From Lewinellaceae bacterium (GTDB lineage Bacteria; Bacteroidota; Bacteroidia; Chitinophagales; Saprospiraceae), in assembly GCA_024644235.1 (NCBI GenBank), contig JAHELJ010000003.1, forward strand, positions 1 to 64,000: a DNA stretch of 64,000 bases, written 5' to 3'. The translations under genes and the position numbers were made by a program. Each line of letters opens with the position of its first letter. The first letter of the stretch is position 1. This document shows positions 20,101 to 27,831 of the stretch, in pieces. The notes beneath the pieces are model-generated. The model was not told where the DNA came from, did not search any database, and worked only from the letters and a program-made list of their open reading frames with translations.

Positions 20101-20483
20101 CTTACATTGGCATTAATCAGATCTTCTACTTGCGGCTCTGTCGAGCATGCATTTAGAAATACCAACTGCAGGCCTTTCTGAAATTTCAGAAACTCGGCAA
20201 ATCCTCTGCCATTGGCCACTTCTTTTTGTCCTTCTACGGTTTCCAGATGAAGCTCAAAACTCTCCGCATGCCCAGCGTAGTGAAAGATCGCCACCCTGTC
20301 TTTGTAACGTTGGAATGCATCAAGGATCTTTTGGGTATCTGCTTGCAGAATGATTTCCAACTCGCACAGATCCTGTTCGACCAAGGGTGCCAGCTGTTTC
20401 TTAATTGCCGCTTCTTCCGCATATAAGGTGAGCAGCGGATCATCATCATTGTTGGCAAATGCGACCAGTATGACCGGTTTCAT
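17193..20483 (-). CDS. CHAT protease - STAND NTPase - TM - coiled coil - pseudo-beta-lactamase fusion
   Basis: 1096 residues from ATG 20483. Residues 1-200 are a CHAT caspase-like protease with the dyad H72 (FHYAGHAE) and C113 (LNACSTE). Residues ~245-620 are a STAND/nSTAND1-type NTPase: Walker A GRSGVGKSS at 275-283, Walker B TVILDQFE at ~343-350, and a helical winged-helix-like region ending near MLAHDVLAPLIR. A transmembrane helix spans ~678-698 after a basic patch (KRNRKKKA). A glutamate/alanine-rich coiled coil runs ~700-765. Residues ~797-1094 have the serine beta-lactamase/PBP-like fold, but the SxxK serine is Gly838 (FDIGGIAK), the YxN tyrosine is Gly926 (TGSN), and no KTG/HxG box is visible. 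It looks like a binding-only pseudoenzyme, probably outside the membrane, linked to an internal NTPase-protease. It heads the operon with the metacaspase. Confidence 0.88.
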   Translation of the reverse strand: MKPVILVAFANNDDDPLLTLYAEEAAIKKQLAPLVEQDLCELEIILQADTQKILDAFQRYKDRVAIFHYAGHAESFELHLETVEGQKEVANGRGFAEFLKFQKGLQLVFLNACSTEPQVEDLINANVSAVVATSRQIDENIAAFLSLCFYRSLGAGKGILKAFKEATAAVRMRYGDERSKYYKKEVAESDQLPWQLHIRPGSEIVKEWNIPEAAGNPLFGLPDVPEGPLPDTPFRYFQWFREEDAAIFHGRGREIRQLYDKIVDQPGPAVIHLFGRSGVGKSSLLAAGLLPRLKAVQQVYYSRADTNTSGLDALASLFNCSPDSASIIDNWKEAEKESGRPITVILDQFERSVISHDTSLTHEEHSSKLQGSNDLNDPFIIFTQELSTTEGRPEGKLVLSYRKEYLAEIEDRFITAKVEYQKQFLDELDWLGIHEAISGISNDPATAKKYHLTVENGLSDRIAYDLQRGENLLIAPVLQVLLSKMWDEVRNGEKGPFFSLETYQRLRNEGILLDDFLKERIENVRAIYSDEVNSGLVYDILMFHVDSKGASQSRLVDELLARYEHVGSRIQPIIDELENQYLLVTLQSSNGDRHSMLAHDVLAPLIRHTYEESDYDGQRARRILNHRIEEWLNEGSGFLLSQIDLNLVLAGQQGMGVLTSNELKFIEASRKRNRKKKAIRIAQWSILASALLVIAGLSINTARQRALAAEQAAELSEQRLAVAEQEIQLAEQEAELTKFTLESQRLRLTTDSLSVGLEVAQIQNEEITENFSALSNEKELVDLRNQILILINESVERGFSGAIHFEKDGIPIIHDGFGLAQQEARKFFSPSTVFDIGGIAKVFTAASFLQEAHLHGVNLNDQISFHFEDVPSDKADITIGHLLQNSSGLSDFPDGGRGFRKMDRTSAIKQILNLQMSSSPGQESTGSNADYILLASLLEEKLSTGFAEYVQTMASEIYRLEQTGLRGMRSWDANVVSRGYGVERRSRDLASEWPEATWSILGAGGMLSNLDDLVKLMLHIEASGLVTSFAMQNILFTRTKGGSAIIYDTRDDYGQNATLRLYPDENAMLIMLSNSYDKSANLVSAMANQIEAGFLK

Positions 20484-20713
20484 AAATCAGTAATAGGAAT
20501 ACTTGAAACAAGGCTCTACAAAGTAAGAACTTCTACATAGGATTTGCCCAGTATTGAAGTTCTGTACTGATTATGTAAGCAAGGTTACAATGAAATCGCT
20601 AAATTGAGTGGCAGCCCCAGACCTCGTATGTATGACCAAATGCATTGGAATCGCCAGATTCATTGTATAAACCAATTGAAAACCAATTAATCACCATTTA
20701 ATTTCCGTTAATC

Positions 20714-21430
20714 ATGAAAAGAATTCTTGTTTTCACCCTTGCCTTCCTCTTCGCTTGTGTTGGCATTGCTCAGGATATGTACTGGGCTGTTTATCATTTC
20801 GAGGTCAAGCCTGGTCACGATGCTGAGGTTTCCGCGGCTTTCGATAAGTTCTTCACCTCAGAAACCGGCAAGAAGATGCCTTATGCTGCTTTGAGTTCCA
20901 ATATGTTCTCCAGCTCTTCCGACAAGTGGACCCATGAGATTCTCTTTGCCACTCCGAGTACAGAGCAGTTTGGCCAGATGTATTCGGGTATGCTGCAGCA
21001 GAGCCTGGATTATGCCCTCTTGAGTCAGTCAATGGATAAATCCATCAAAGGAGTAGCGTCGTACCTCGGTAAGATGTTGATTGGCGAGCCAATCCCCGGT
21101 AACAACTACGCCACGGTGTACGAATTATCCGTTTCCGATCCTGCTACCTACGCTGCCGCTTTCACAAAAATGCGTGACGGTCTGATGGCCAAAACCGGAG
21201 GGAAAATGGGCCTCGATTTGCATCAGTTCATTTCTGGCAACGAAGTGGGTGCGACTCATGTGGCCGTGGCCACAGCTCCTTCCTTTAAAGACCTGCTTGA
21301 CTTCACCGACACGGTATTTAGCAGTGAAGAATTTGCCACTTTTGCCAAAGAAGTTAAGGACATCCGAAAGGTTATGAGGGTGTTTACAACCTTTACAATG
21401 AAAGAGTGGAATATCCCTACGGGCATGTAG
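20714..21430 (+). CDS. Secreted protein, dimeric alpha/beta-barrel-like, function unknown
   Basis: 238 residues with a signal peptide (MKRILVFTLAFLFACVGIAQ). The mature protein seems to hold two ferredoxin-like alpha+beta units: the first opens with MYWAVYHFEVKPGHDAEV, the second with NYATVYELSVSDPATYAAAF. This pattern is like tandem ABM/dimeric alpha-beta barrel domains. No active-site motif is evident. It resembles in size and layout the minus-strand gene at 23827-24555, so they may be distant paralogues. A rho-independent terminator follows at 21451, so it is probably a single-gene unit. Confidence 0.65.
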   Translation: MKRILVFTLAFLFACVGIAQDMYWAVYHFEVKPGHDAEVSAAFDKFFTSETGKKMPYAALSSNMFSSSSDKWTHEILFATPSTEQFGQMYSGMLQQSLDYALLSQSMDKSIKGVASYLGKMLIGEPIPGNNYATVYELSVSDPATYAAAFTKMRDGLMAKTGGKMGLDLHQFISGNEVGATHVAVATAPSFKDLLDFTDTVFSSEEFATFAKEVKDIRKVMRVFTTFTMKEWNIPTGM

Positions 21431-21450
21431 GATTATCTAAAGAAATCTAG

Positions 21451-21480
21451 AAAAGGGACTGCGGTAGTGGTCCCTTTTTT
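21451..21480 (+). terminator. Rho-independent terminator after 20714-21430
   Basis: AAAAGGGAC pairs with GTCCCTTTTTT across a 10-nt loop and ends in a T run, 21 bp after the stop codon. Confidence 0.85.
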
Positions 21481-21622
21481 GATCTTGGGTCATTATATGC
21501 ACCAAGTCTCCTTCAAATATCCAGGGAAGGGTTGAGCTCACTCATCTTTCATCAAAACCCGAGTCATTGACTCTTGTTGTCACACAAATTAACTGGGTGA
21601 CAAATGCTCAATCCAATTAGGT

Positions 21623-22126
21623 ATGTACGCCGGAAAAAGTTGGTGGAAGATCTTTAGCCTTTACTGGTTTATGCCCTTGCTAGTTAGCCCCGGCATGGAA
21701 ATACTTGCCCAGGAAATCACTGTAGGAACAGATCTGCAATGGTTCGTGATGGGGGATCGATTCTACCTCAACGGGGAAAAGATTTCCAAGAAGCAGGTGA
21801 CAAAATTGATCTCACATGTTCCCAAGGCAAAACAAGATTGGATCTTAGCCAAGAAACATGCTGCCACCGGATGGATCATCGCCGGTGGAGCTTTGGTCGG
21901 AATCATCACGGTGACTATTGCTGATCCCTTTCCCCATAGCAAATCACTAACCACGTTTGTCGCATCAGGCCTCGGCAGCATTGGGTATTTTGCCAGAAAC
22001 CTGTATCGCATAAAAGCACGGGAATATCGACGAGTAGCGATATCCACCTTTAACCAGGATCAGGATGTGACGCTGGGCTCTATCGGGTTGAGCGGAATTG
22101 GATTTGGAATTAAAATCAATCTGTAA
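21623..22126 (+). CDS. Small membrane/secreted hypothetical protein
   Basis: 167 residues. The N-terminus has a signal-like hydrophobic stretch after WWK (IFSLYWFMPLLV...ILAQ). Two further hydrophobic segments follow: GWIIAGGALVGIITVTIA near residue 82 and a glycine-rich one near 112 (FVASGLGSIGYFA). The C-terminus is short and beta-like (LGSIGLSGIGFGIKINL), as in the last strand of small outer-membrane proteins. A segment near residue 47 (DRFYLNGEKISKKQV) recurs in Bacteroidota hypothetical proteins that describe a cellular display of a value plus a hydrophobic helix. I do not recognise a function. It stands alone, with the SDR gene 201 bp downstream. Confidence 0.5.
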   Translation: MYAGKSWWKIFSLYWFMPLLVSPGMEILAQEITVGTDLQWFVMGDRFYLNGEKISKKQVTKLISHVPKAKQDWILAKKHAATGWIIAGGALVGIITVTIADPFPHSKSLTTFVASGLGSIGYFARNLYRIKAREYRRVAISTFNQDQDVTLGSIGLSGIGFGIKINL

Positions 22127-22237
22127 GGCTGGTGGCAGTTCAACAACAACTGTCCGAACAGTACTTCCCGCTCAATCACCGCTCCACATTTCACACTCTA
22201 ATCACAATGATCCCTTGGGAATCGGATCATAAAAGTC

Positions 22238-22255
22238 TGACATAAATCAATGTCA
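22238..22255. promoter_or_regulatory. Palindrome TGACAT-N6-ATGTCA upstream of the SDR gene
   Basis: Perfect 6-bp arms with a 6-bp spacer (AAATCA), 72 bp before the SDR start. The form is typical of CRP/FNR-superfamily operators, but no regulator is encoded nearby. Confidence 0.45.
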
Positions 22256-22327
22256 CCTATTGATTCGGATCAGTCCATTTCTGAATTAACTTTCACAAGT
22301 TCGTAAAACGTCATTTTAAGAAGTGAG

Positions 22328-23167
22328 TTGTATTCATTTAAAGGTAAGGTTGTCTGGATAACGGGTGCCTCCTCGGGTATTGGGGAGCAACTGTGTTATC
22401 AATTCGCTCAAGCTGGAGCTTCCATCATCCTGTCAGCCCGTAGCTACACAAATCTTGAACGCGTCCAATCCAAATTGTCAGGTTTTGGAGCTAAGAGTCG
22501 AATCATACTCATCGATCTGGAACTCTTGAATCAACTCCCTGATAAGGTAGATGATGCGTTGGCTTGCTTTGGGAGAATCGATATATTGGTAAACAATGCT
22601 GGTATAGGATTAAGGGACTTTGCCCTTGCAACTTCATTGATGACGGATAAAAAAATCATGAACGTCAATTATTTTGGGCCAATGGTTTTGACAAAAGAAT
22701 TACTTCCCCATATGATAGAGCGCCAATCCGGACAAGTGGTGGTGACCAGTAGTCTTTCCGGGAAATACGGAGTACCGCGCACCTCTGCCTATGCTGCCTC
22801 CAAACATGCTTTACATGGATTTTTTGAGTCGCTTCGAAGTGAACTGGTCGGTTCCGGAGTATTCATCACTATCATTGTGCCTGGCATTATCCAAACAGAT
22901 ATTACTGCCCACGCCTTAAAGGGCGATGGAACGCTCTTTGATAGAGTAGAAGCAACGTATCAAAGTGCTTATTCTACTGAGAAAGCTGCCAAAAAAATAC
23001 TTCAGGCAATTATCAAGAAAAAAGAGGAGGTTTTTATTGGAGGAAATGAGGGCATCACCCTGCTTCTTCAGCGATTATCTCCCTGGCTGATGAGACGCTT
23101 CATAAGAAATCATCCCATCAAAAGGTGGCGAAAGCTAAAACGTCGGCTTAACTTTTGGAAAAAGTGA
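22328..23167 (+). CDS. Short-chain dehydrogenase/reductase (DHRS7-like)
   Basis: 279 residues. No ATG lies in a suitable place; TTG at 22328 gives the right SDR N-terminus (MYSFKGKVVWITG). Motifs are classical: TGASSGIG at residues 12-19 for NAD(P) binding, NNAG near 90, the catalytic serine in VVTSSLSG near 141, and YAASK near 156-160. The C-terminus (FIGGNEGITLLLQRLSPWLMRRFI) resembles the membrane-associated tail of DHRS7B-type enzymes. Oxidoreduction of a lipid or small alcohol/ketone is expected; the substrate is unknown. A palindrome lies upstream at 22238. Confidence 0.88.
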   Translation: MYSFKGKVVWITGASSGIGEQLCYQFAQAGASIILSARSYTNLERVQSKLSGFGAKSRIILIDLELLNQLPDKVDDALACFGRIDILVNNAGIGLRDFALATSLMTDKKIMNVNYFGPMVLTKELLPHMIERQSGQVVVTSSLSGKYGVPRTSAYAASKHALHGFFESLRSELVGSGVFITIIVPGIIQTDITAHALKGDGTLFDRVEATYQSAYSTEKAAKKILQAIIKKKEEVFIGGNEGITLLLQRLSPWLMRRFIRNHPIKRWRKLKRRLNFWKK

Positions 23168-23354
23168 AACGTCAGGAACCGGGTCTTAACTCGAAATTTG
23201 TTCCCGTGCTCTAGGAGAGTATCAGATTTATTTTACCATATCTGATTTCTTCCAATGAGAAATAGAAGGGGAGCTTGCGAAGAGTTCGTTAGGTTTTTGA
23301 TCTTCTAATCAGAAGTCTAATCAACCGAACCATTGCAAACTGAAATAGGTCACC

Positions 23355-23756
23355 ATGCTCAGCGATTTTCACTTCAGAACTTTTGCCAGACTAGCCGTCG
23401 TACCCTATGCCGGGGGTACTGTAGCACATACTTTACGGCTTATTTACAAGTTCCCTTTGACCGAAGCACCATTCTGGATTCACTGGATCATAGTTATCAT
23501 TGGAGGGTACGTGTGCACAGGTTTTATTTTTTATATAAAACGAATCCCGCTTAAAGGCACTATCGATAAATTATTTTACGGATTGGTGATATTTCACCTT
23601 GGTGGGTCTGTTATTATGCATGCCTATTCGCTGCTGATGCAAAATAATGATTGGATGGCTGTATTTCCCCTGAATTACAGCTATTTCGCTTTGATCTATT
23701 TTATCGCTTTAGGTTTGTATTGCAAATCCTTGAACCATCGCATTGCTCTGCATTGA
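23355..23756 (+). CDS. Small four-helix integral membrane protein
   Basis: 133 residues, ATG at 23355. Four hydrophobic helices are visible: FARLAVVPYAGGTVAHTL, WIHWIIVIIGGYVCTGFIFYI, LFYGLVIFHLGGSVIMHAY and YFALIYFIALGLYC. No conserved catalytic or transport signature was recognised. It faces the minus-strand gene 23827-24555, with a terminator hairpin between them. Confidence 0.6.
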   Translation: MLSDFHFRTFARLAVVPYAGGTVAHTLRLIYKFPLTEAPFWIHWIIVIIGGYVCTGFIFYIKRIPLKGTIDKLFYGLVIFHLGGSVIMHAYSLLMQNNDWMAVFPLNYSYFALIYFIALGLYCKSLNHRIALH

Positions 23757-23777
23757 AAAGATCGCTCCAGCATTGCA

Positions 23778-23808
23778 GTGATCTTCGGCCATGTCCTCCG
23801 AAGATCAC
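23778..23808. terminator. Hairpin between convergent genes
   Basis: An 11-bp perfect inverted repeat, GTGATCTTCGG / CCGAAGATCAC, around a 9-nt loop, lies between convergent stop codons at 23756 and 23827. It probably ends transcription from both sides, although T runs are short. Confidence 0.7.
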
Positions 23809-23826
23809 TTGCAAACGTAAAAAATG

Positions 23827-24555
23827 TCACTCCACCAGCACCCGCACTTCATCATAGAAGCCGTCGCTGTTTTCCTGAATGGGATCAGTTACCAGCCTCC
23901 GCCAACTGCCCAGCCCATTGATTTCTTCAAAAGCCTGTTGAAAACCCGGAGGCAATCCAGTTGATGTTTCAAACATTTTGAAACTTTCAAACGGATAGAT
24001 CAAAGCCACCTCCTCATTGTCTTTTTTATTGAAGACACTCGTATACACCCGGCGGGCTTGCGGGTACTTCTTTGCTCGGAAAACTTTTGCTATCTCCCCA
24101 AGCGCATCAAGGACTGCTGCCCGATTGCCGGTGACTGTAAAAATCTTGGCAATAATCTTTGGAGCTGTTACCTGATTTTCCGGATTATAACTGAGTTCAT
24201 CGTCTCTCAACATATAGTTAAAATTGCCGATACTCTTACAATGCGCCGAAACATTCATTTCCCAGTCTGCTGCGTGATCTTCACTCAAGCCGGCATCCAT
24301 GCCTTCCCACAACATAGGTCCCTGGCCCCAGACGTACTTGCCAGCGCGAGGTCCGCTCAGTACGCTCCACAGGTAGCCCTTGGTATTTCCCTCTTTGTGA
24401 TACTTTTCATTATGGGCCTTCACGCCTTTCTCCAGATCCAGGGCTTTCCCAGGAGCGGGATCCAAATCGATGGTCATAAACAAGGTGTAGTCTTGCGACA
24501 TCGCCATCGAAAAGGACAGCAGCAAGATGATCAGGATAGAAGTAGATTTTCCCAT
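23827..24555 (-). CDS. Secreted hypothetical protein
   Basis: 242 residues, ATG at 24555, signal peptide MGKSTSILIILLLSFSMAMSQ. The mature protein has the same two-unit layout as the product of 20714-21430 (first unit opens YTLFMTIDLDPAPGKALDLE, second near PKIIAKIFTVTGNRAAVLDAL), which suggests a distant paralogue with tandem alpha/beta-barrel-like folds. Motif WRRLVTDPI near the C-terminus is unassigned. No enzyme signature. The upstream 361 bp should hold its promoter. Confidence 0.6.
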   Translation of the reverse strand: MGKSTSILIILLLSFSMAMSQDYTLFMTIDLDPAPGKALDLEKGVKAHNEKYHKEGNTKGYLWSVLSGPRAGKYVWGQGPMLWEGMDAGLSEDHAADWEMNVSAHCKSIGNFNYMLRDDELSYNPENQVTAPKIIAKIFTVTGNRAAVLDALGEIAKVFRAKKYPQARRVYTSVFNKKDNEEVALIYPFESFKMFETSTGLPPGFQQAFEEINGLGSWRRLVTDPIQENSDGFYDEVRVLVE

Positions 24556-24916
24556 GGTGTTTAATTTAAGTTAATGAGGCCAGAAGATAGCTAAATAAAG
24601 TCGGGTGAGATCCAAAAACTCGCTGGGACGACGTCAAGCGTGGCGGCCATTCTCTTCCTGGGGTTCTACCGGTGTGATCTACCAGAAATCATATTATCGT
24701 CTGGCAAAGATCAAAACCTTTCTGGTGAGCCCCTGCCTGTAGCCTGTTTCACATAGCAACATGAGAGTATCGAAGAGTAGCGACATCAACTGATAATCGG
24801 GAACAGGATGTTCTGGTACGATCTATCTGACTGAAAAGAGATGGACTCGGTCTTCAGACTGTCTTAAAGTATCATTCAAATCTGATCGAGCGAAGTGCAA
24901 GAATTTCGAATATCGG
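24556..24916. other. Intergenic region (361 bp)
   Basis: Lies between the nrdJ stop (24917) and the start of the secreted-protein gene (24555), both on the minus strand. I see no gene, RNA or strong hairpin; it should carry the promoter of 23827-24555. Confidence 0.4.
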
Positions 24917-27508
24917 CTATCCACATTCTGTATAACCGCAGCTTCTACAAAGCAGGCAACCTTCTTCGTAGATCAGGCCATCAGGATCCGTACATCCGGG
25001 GCATGCCTTTTTCACTACCCGGGTGCCGTCGGGTATAAACTTTTTCAATGCCCTGACAATACCCTTTTTCCAGGTATTGATGTTCTGTTCATCCGGACTC
25101 ATTCCATTGACCAGGTTGACCACATAATTCAAAGGCATCCCGTGACGCATTACCCCCGAGATAAGCTTGGCATAGTTCCAGTACTCCTTGTCAAATGAAC
25201 GTGAAAGACCTTCGATCGTGACACGATAGCCACCTCTGTCTAAAAACTGAAAGTCGTATCGATTACGGTTATTCACATCGTCAAAATTCTTAATAATCCA
25301 TCCGTGTGTCACGTAGTCAGGTAGCTTAAAGGTATCTTCGGCTCTACCGCTAAAGATTTCGTAGGGCTTATTATTCAATGTTCCAATCACGGCGATCCAA
25401 TCCTCTCGATTGTTTTTAAATCGCAGCACAGCCGCTTCCAGCTTTTTCGGTCGCTTTGGTGGAACTGAGTCTTTAAGCTCAAAGACGGTGCCGCCCAGAT
25501 TTTGTTCATTGTGCTCTTCCTTTGACACCAGCACGCCGGTACGCGAACCATCTCGGTAAATGGTGCATCCTTTGCAGCCCGACTCCCAGGCGGTTCGATA
25601 AATCTCCCGCACCAACTCGACCGAAGTCTCATTCGGTACATTGACTGTCACACTGATCGAATGATCTATCCATTTCTGAATGGCGCCCTGCATTTTCACT
25701 TTTGCCACCCAGTCAATGTCATTGGCGGTGGCCTGGTAGTAAGGGGATTCCTGAATGATTTCCTGCAAGGAATCTTCGTCCAGTTCCATCACTTTTTCAA
25801 CCGTATAGCCGTTGCTGACAAGCCAGTCTTTGAACTTATGGTGAAATACAAAGTATTCTTCCCAAGCATCGCCTACTTCGTCAACAAAACTAATGGTCAC
25901 GTTTGAATCATTAGGATTCACTTTGCGCCGACGTTTGTAGCTGATCAAGAACACTGGCTCAATACCCGAACTGGTCTGCGTCATCAAGCTGGTTGTGCCG
26001 GTTGGTGCGATGGTCAGCATAGCGATGTTTCGCCGTCCATGTTTGATCATATCCTGATAGAGGGCTGGATCAGCATCTGCTATGCGTTGAATGAAGGGAT
26101 TTGATGATTCTCTTTCCCCGTCATAGATGGGAAAAGCCCCTCTTTCCTTCGCCAATACAACGGAACTTCGATATACGTTCAATGCCAGGCACTTGTGGAC
26201 CTCCACGGCAAATTCTGTGGCGTCCGGGCTGCCGTATTGCAGTCCTAAAGCAGCTAACATATCTCCTTCCGCGGTGATCCCAATCCCAGTACGACGACCT
26301 TCCCCACAGGTCTTTTTGATTTTCAACCAGAGTTCCTTTTCGGTTGATTTGATTGAGACTGGTTCCGGGTCGGACTCTATTTTCGCCAGTATTCGATCTA
26401 TCTTTTCCAGTTCAAGGTCAATAATGTCATCCATCAATCTATGCGCATCTTGCACATACCTGTTGAACTTCTCGAAATTGAAAGTGGCATTAGGCGTAAA
26501 AGGATCTTCGACAAAACTATAGAGATTTAGCGCCAACAGCCGACAAGAATCATAGGGGCACAAGGGTATTTCGCCGCATGGGTTTGTAGAAATCGTCTTA
26601 TAGCCCAGGTCTGCGTAGCAATCGGGTATAGATTCCCTGATGATAGTATCCCAAAATAGCACACCGGGTTCTGCCGATTTCCAGGCGTTGTACGTGATCT
26701 TATGCCACAGTTGCTCAGCATCAATCTGATCAGTTACCACTGGTTTGTCGGTCTCTACCGGCCACTGCTGGGTATAAGTCTGACCACCAATCACCGCTTT
26801 CATAAATGCATCGTTAATCTTGACAGACACATTCGCTCCCGTAACCTTGCCTTCCTCTACCTTGGCATCGATAAAGTCCTCTACATCGGGATGCAGGATC
26901 GATACTGTCAGCATGAGGGCACCCCTGCGACCATCTTGCGCTACCTCTCTGGTGCAGTTGGAGAACCTTTCCATAAAGGGTACTAGTCCGGTTGATGTCA
27001 GTGCACTGTTAAGTACCTGGCTTCCCTTTGGTCTGATATGAGAAAGGTCATGTCCCACTCCCCCGCGACGTTTCATCAGGTGGGCTTGCTCCTCATCTGT
27101 TCTAATGATCCCTGAGTAGGAGTCACAGTTGTTTCCGATCACAAAACAATTTGACAGAGATGATAACTGAAAATCATTTCCTATGCCGGACATAGGGCCA
27201 CCTTGTGGGACGAGATATTTGAACCGGTCGAGTAGATTAAAAATCTCATGCTCGGTCATTGGATTAGGATATTGGGCTTCGACTCTGGCCAACTCTTTTG
27301 CCAGGCGCCGGTGCATCTGAGCCGGAGAAGACTCGTAGATATTTCCGTCGGGATCCTTCAACGCATATTTGTTCAGCCACACCGTGGCAGCGAGCTCGTC
27401 GCCCTCAAAATAGTCTGTTGCCGCTCGTAAAACCTCATCAGATGTGTAACTGCCTATCGGTTTTTCCTGATGGGTGTTCTGTGTCTTGGTGTGTACTTTG
27501 ACCTCCAT
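24917..27508 (-). CDS. nrdJ: Class II (adenosylcobalamin-dependent) ribonucleotide reductase
   Basis: 863 residues from ATG 27508. It makes deoxyribonucleotides from ribonucleotides using adenosylcobalamin as radical source, oxygen-independent. Signatures: SNCFVIG near residue 123 (first redox cysteine), MKRRGGVGHDLSHIRPKG, the active-site loop NPCGEIPLCPYDSC near 310-325, and TIAPTGTTSLM near 500. The C-terminus carries CPGC...GCLLCRSCGYTECG, a zinc-ribbon-like or swinging-cysteine tail as usual in this family. No N-terminal ATP cone is visible. Length is normal and there is no intein. I see no cobalamin riboswitch upstream; a short palindrome at 27533-27548 may be regulatory. Confidence 0.93.
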   Translation of the reverse strand: MEVKVHTKTQNTHQEKPIGSYTSDEVLRAATDYFEGDELAATVWLNKYALKDPDGNIYESSPAQMHRRLAKELARVEAQYPNPMTEHEIFNLLDRFKYLVPQGGPMSGIGNDFQLSSLSNCFVIGNNCDSYSGIIRTDEEQAHLMKRRGGVGHDLSHIRPKGSQVLNSALTSTGLVPFMERFSNCTREVAQDGRRGALMLTVSILHPDVEDFIDAKVEEGKVTGANVSVKINDAFMKAVIGGQTYTQQWPVETDKPVVTDQIDAEQLWHKITYNAWKSAEPGVLFWDTIIRESIPDCYADLGYKTISTNPCGEIPLCPYDSCRLLALNLYSFVEDPFTPNATFNFEKFNRYVQDAHRLMDDIIDLELEKIDRILAKIESDPEPVSIKSTEKELWLKIKKTCGEGRRTGIGITAEGDMLAALGLQYGSPDATEFAVEVHKCLALNVYRSSVVLAKERGAFPIYDGERESSNPFIQRIADADPALYQDMIKHGRRNIAMLTIAPTGTTSLMTQTSSGIEPVFLISYKRRRKVNPNDSNVTISFVDEVGDAWEEYFVFHHKFKDWLVSNGYTVEKVMELDEDSLQEIIQESPYYQATANDIDWVAKVKMQGAIQKWIDHSISVTVNVPNETSVELVREIYRTAWESGCKGCTIYRDGSRTGVLVSKEEHNEQNLGGTVFELKDSVPPKRPKKLEAAVLRFKNNREDWIAVIGTLNNKPYEIFSGRAEDTFKLPDYVTHGWIIKNFDDVNNRNRYDFQFLDRGGYRVTIEGLSRSFDKEYWNYAKLISGVMRHGMPLNYVVNLVNGMSPDEQNINTWKKGIVRALKKFIPDGTRVVKKACPGCTDPDGLIYEEGCLLCRSCGYTECG

Positions 27509-27831
27509 TTAGTTAAAATCTTTTGTTTCAGTAATGTTCCGCAACATTATATAATAATTTTCTCGTATATGAATATTTCCCATGATCTTTTTGCACGAGG
27601 TGTGGAAAAGAATTCCAAAAAGTTGGAAAAGAAGGTCCCAACGCAGATCAGAAAATATCAAGTCCAGCAATAGGACAGCCGCAAAATATCACTCACCAAA
27701 CCTGCTATGCAGATCTAAATAATCCTATCAGATCATCGGTTCAGAGTAAGACGCTCAAAATGCAGGACCAGTTCTTGAGCAATACCGGTGAGATAAGTTT
27801 TATAGATTTAAGATGATTTAAGACTGCTTCC
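27509..27831. other. Divergent intergenic region between nrdJ and GH10 gene (323 bp)
   Basis: Holds the promoters for two divergent genes. I see AT-rich stretches and one palindrome (27533-27548), but no open frame that looks real and no riboswitch core such as a B12 box. Confidence 0.45.
27533..27548. promoter_or_regulatory. Palindrome AATGTT-N4-AACATT just upstream of nrdJ
   Basis: Perfect 6-bp arms, 25 bp before the nrdJ start and next to an AT-rich tract. It does not match the NrdR-box consensus I know, so its regulator is unknown. Confidence 0.35.

Noticed and set aside
27509-27831. Cobalamin riboswitch upstream of nrdJ
   Set aside because: I found no B12-box-like core; only a short palindrome is present.
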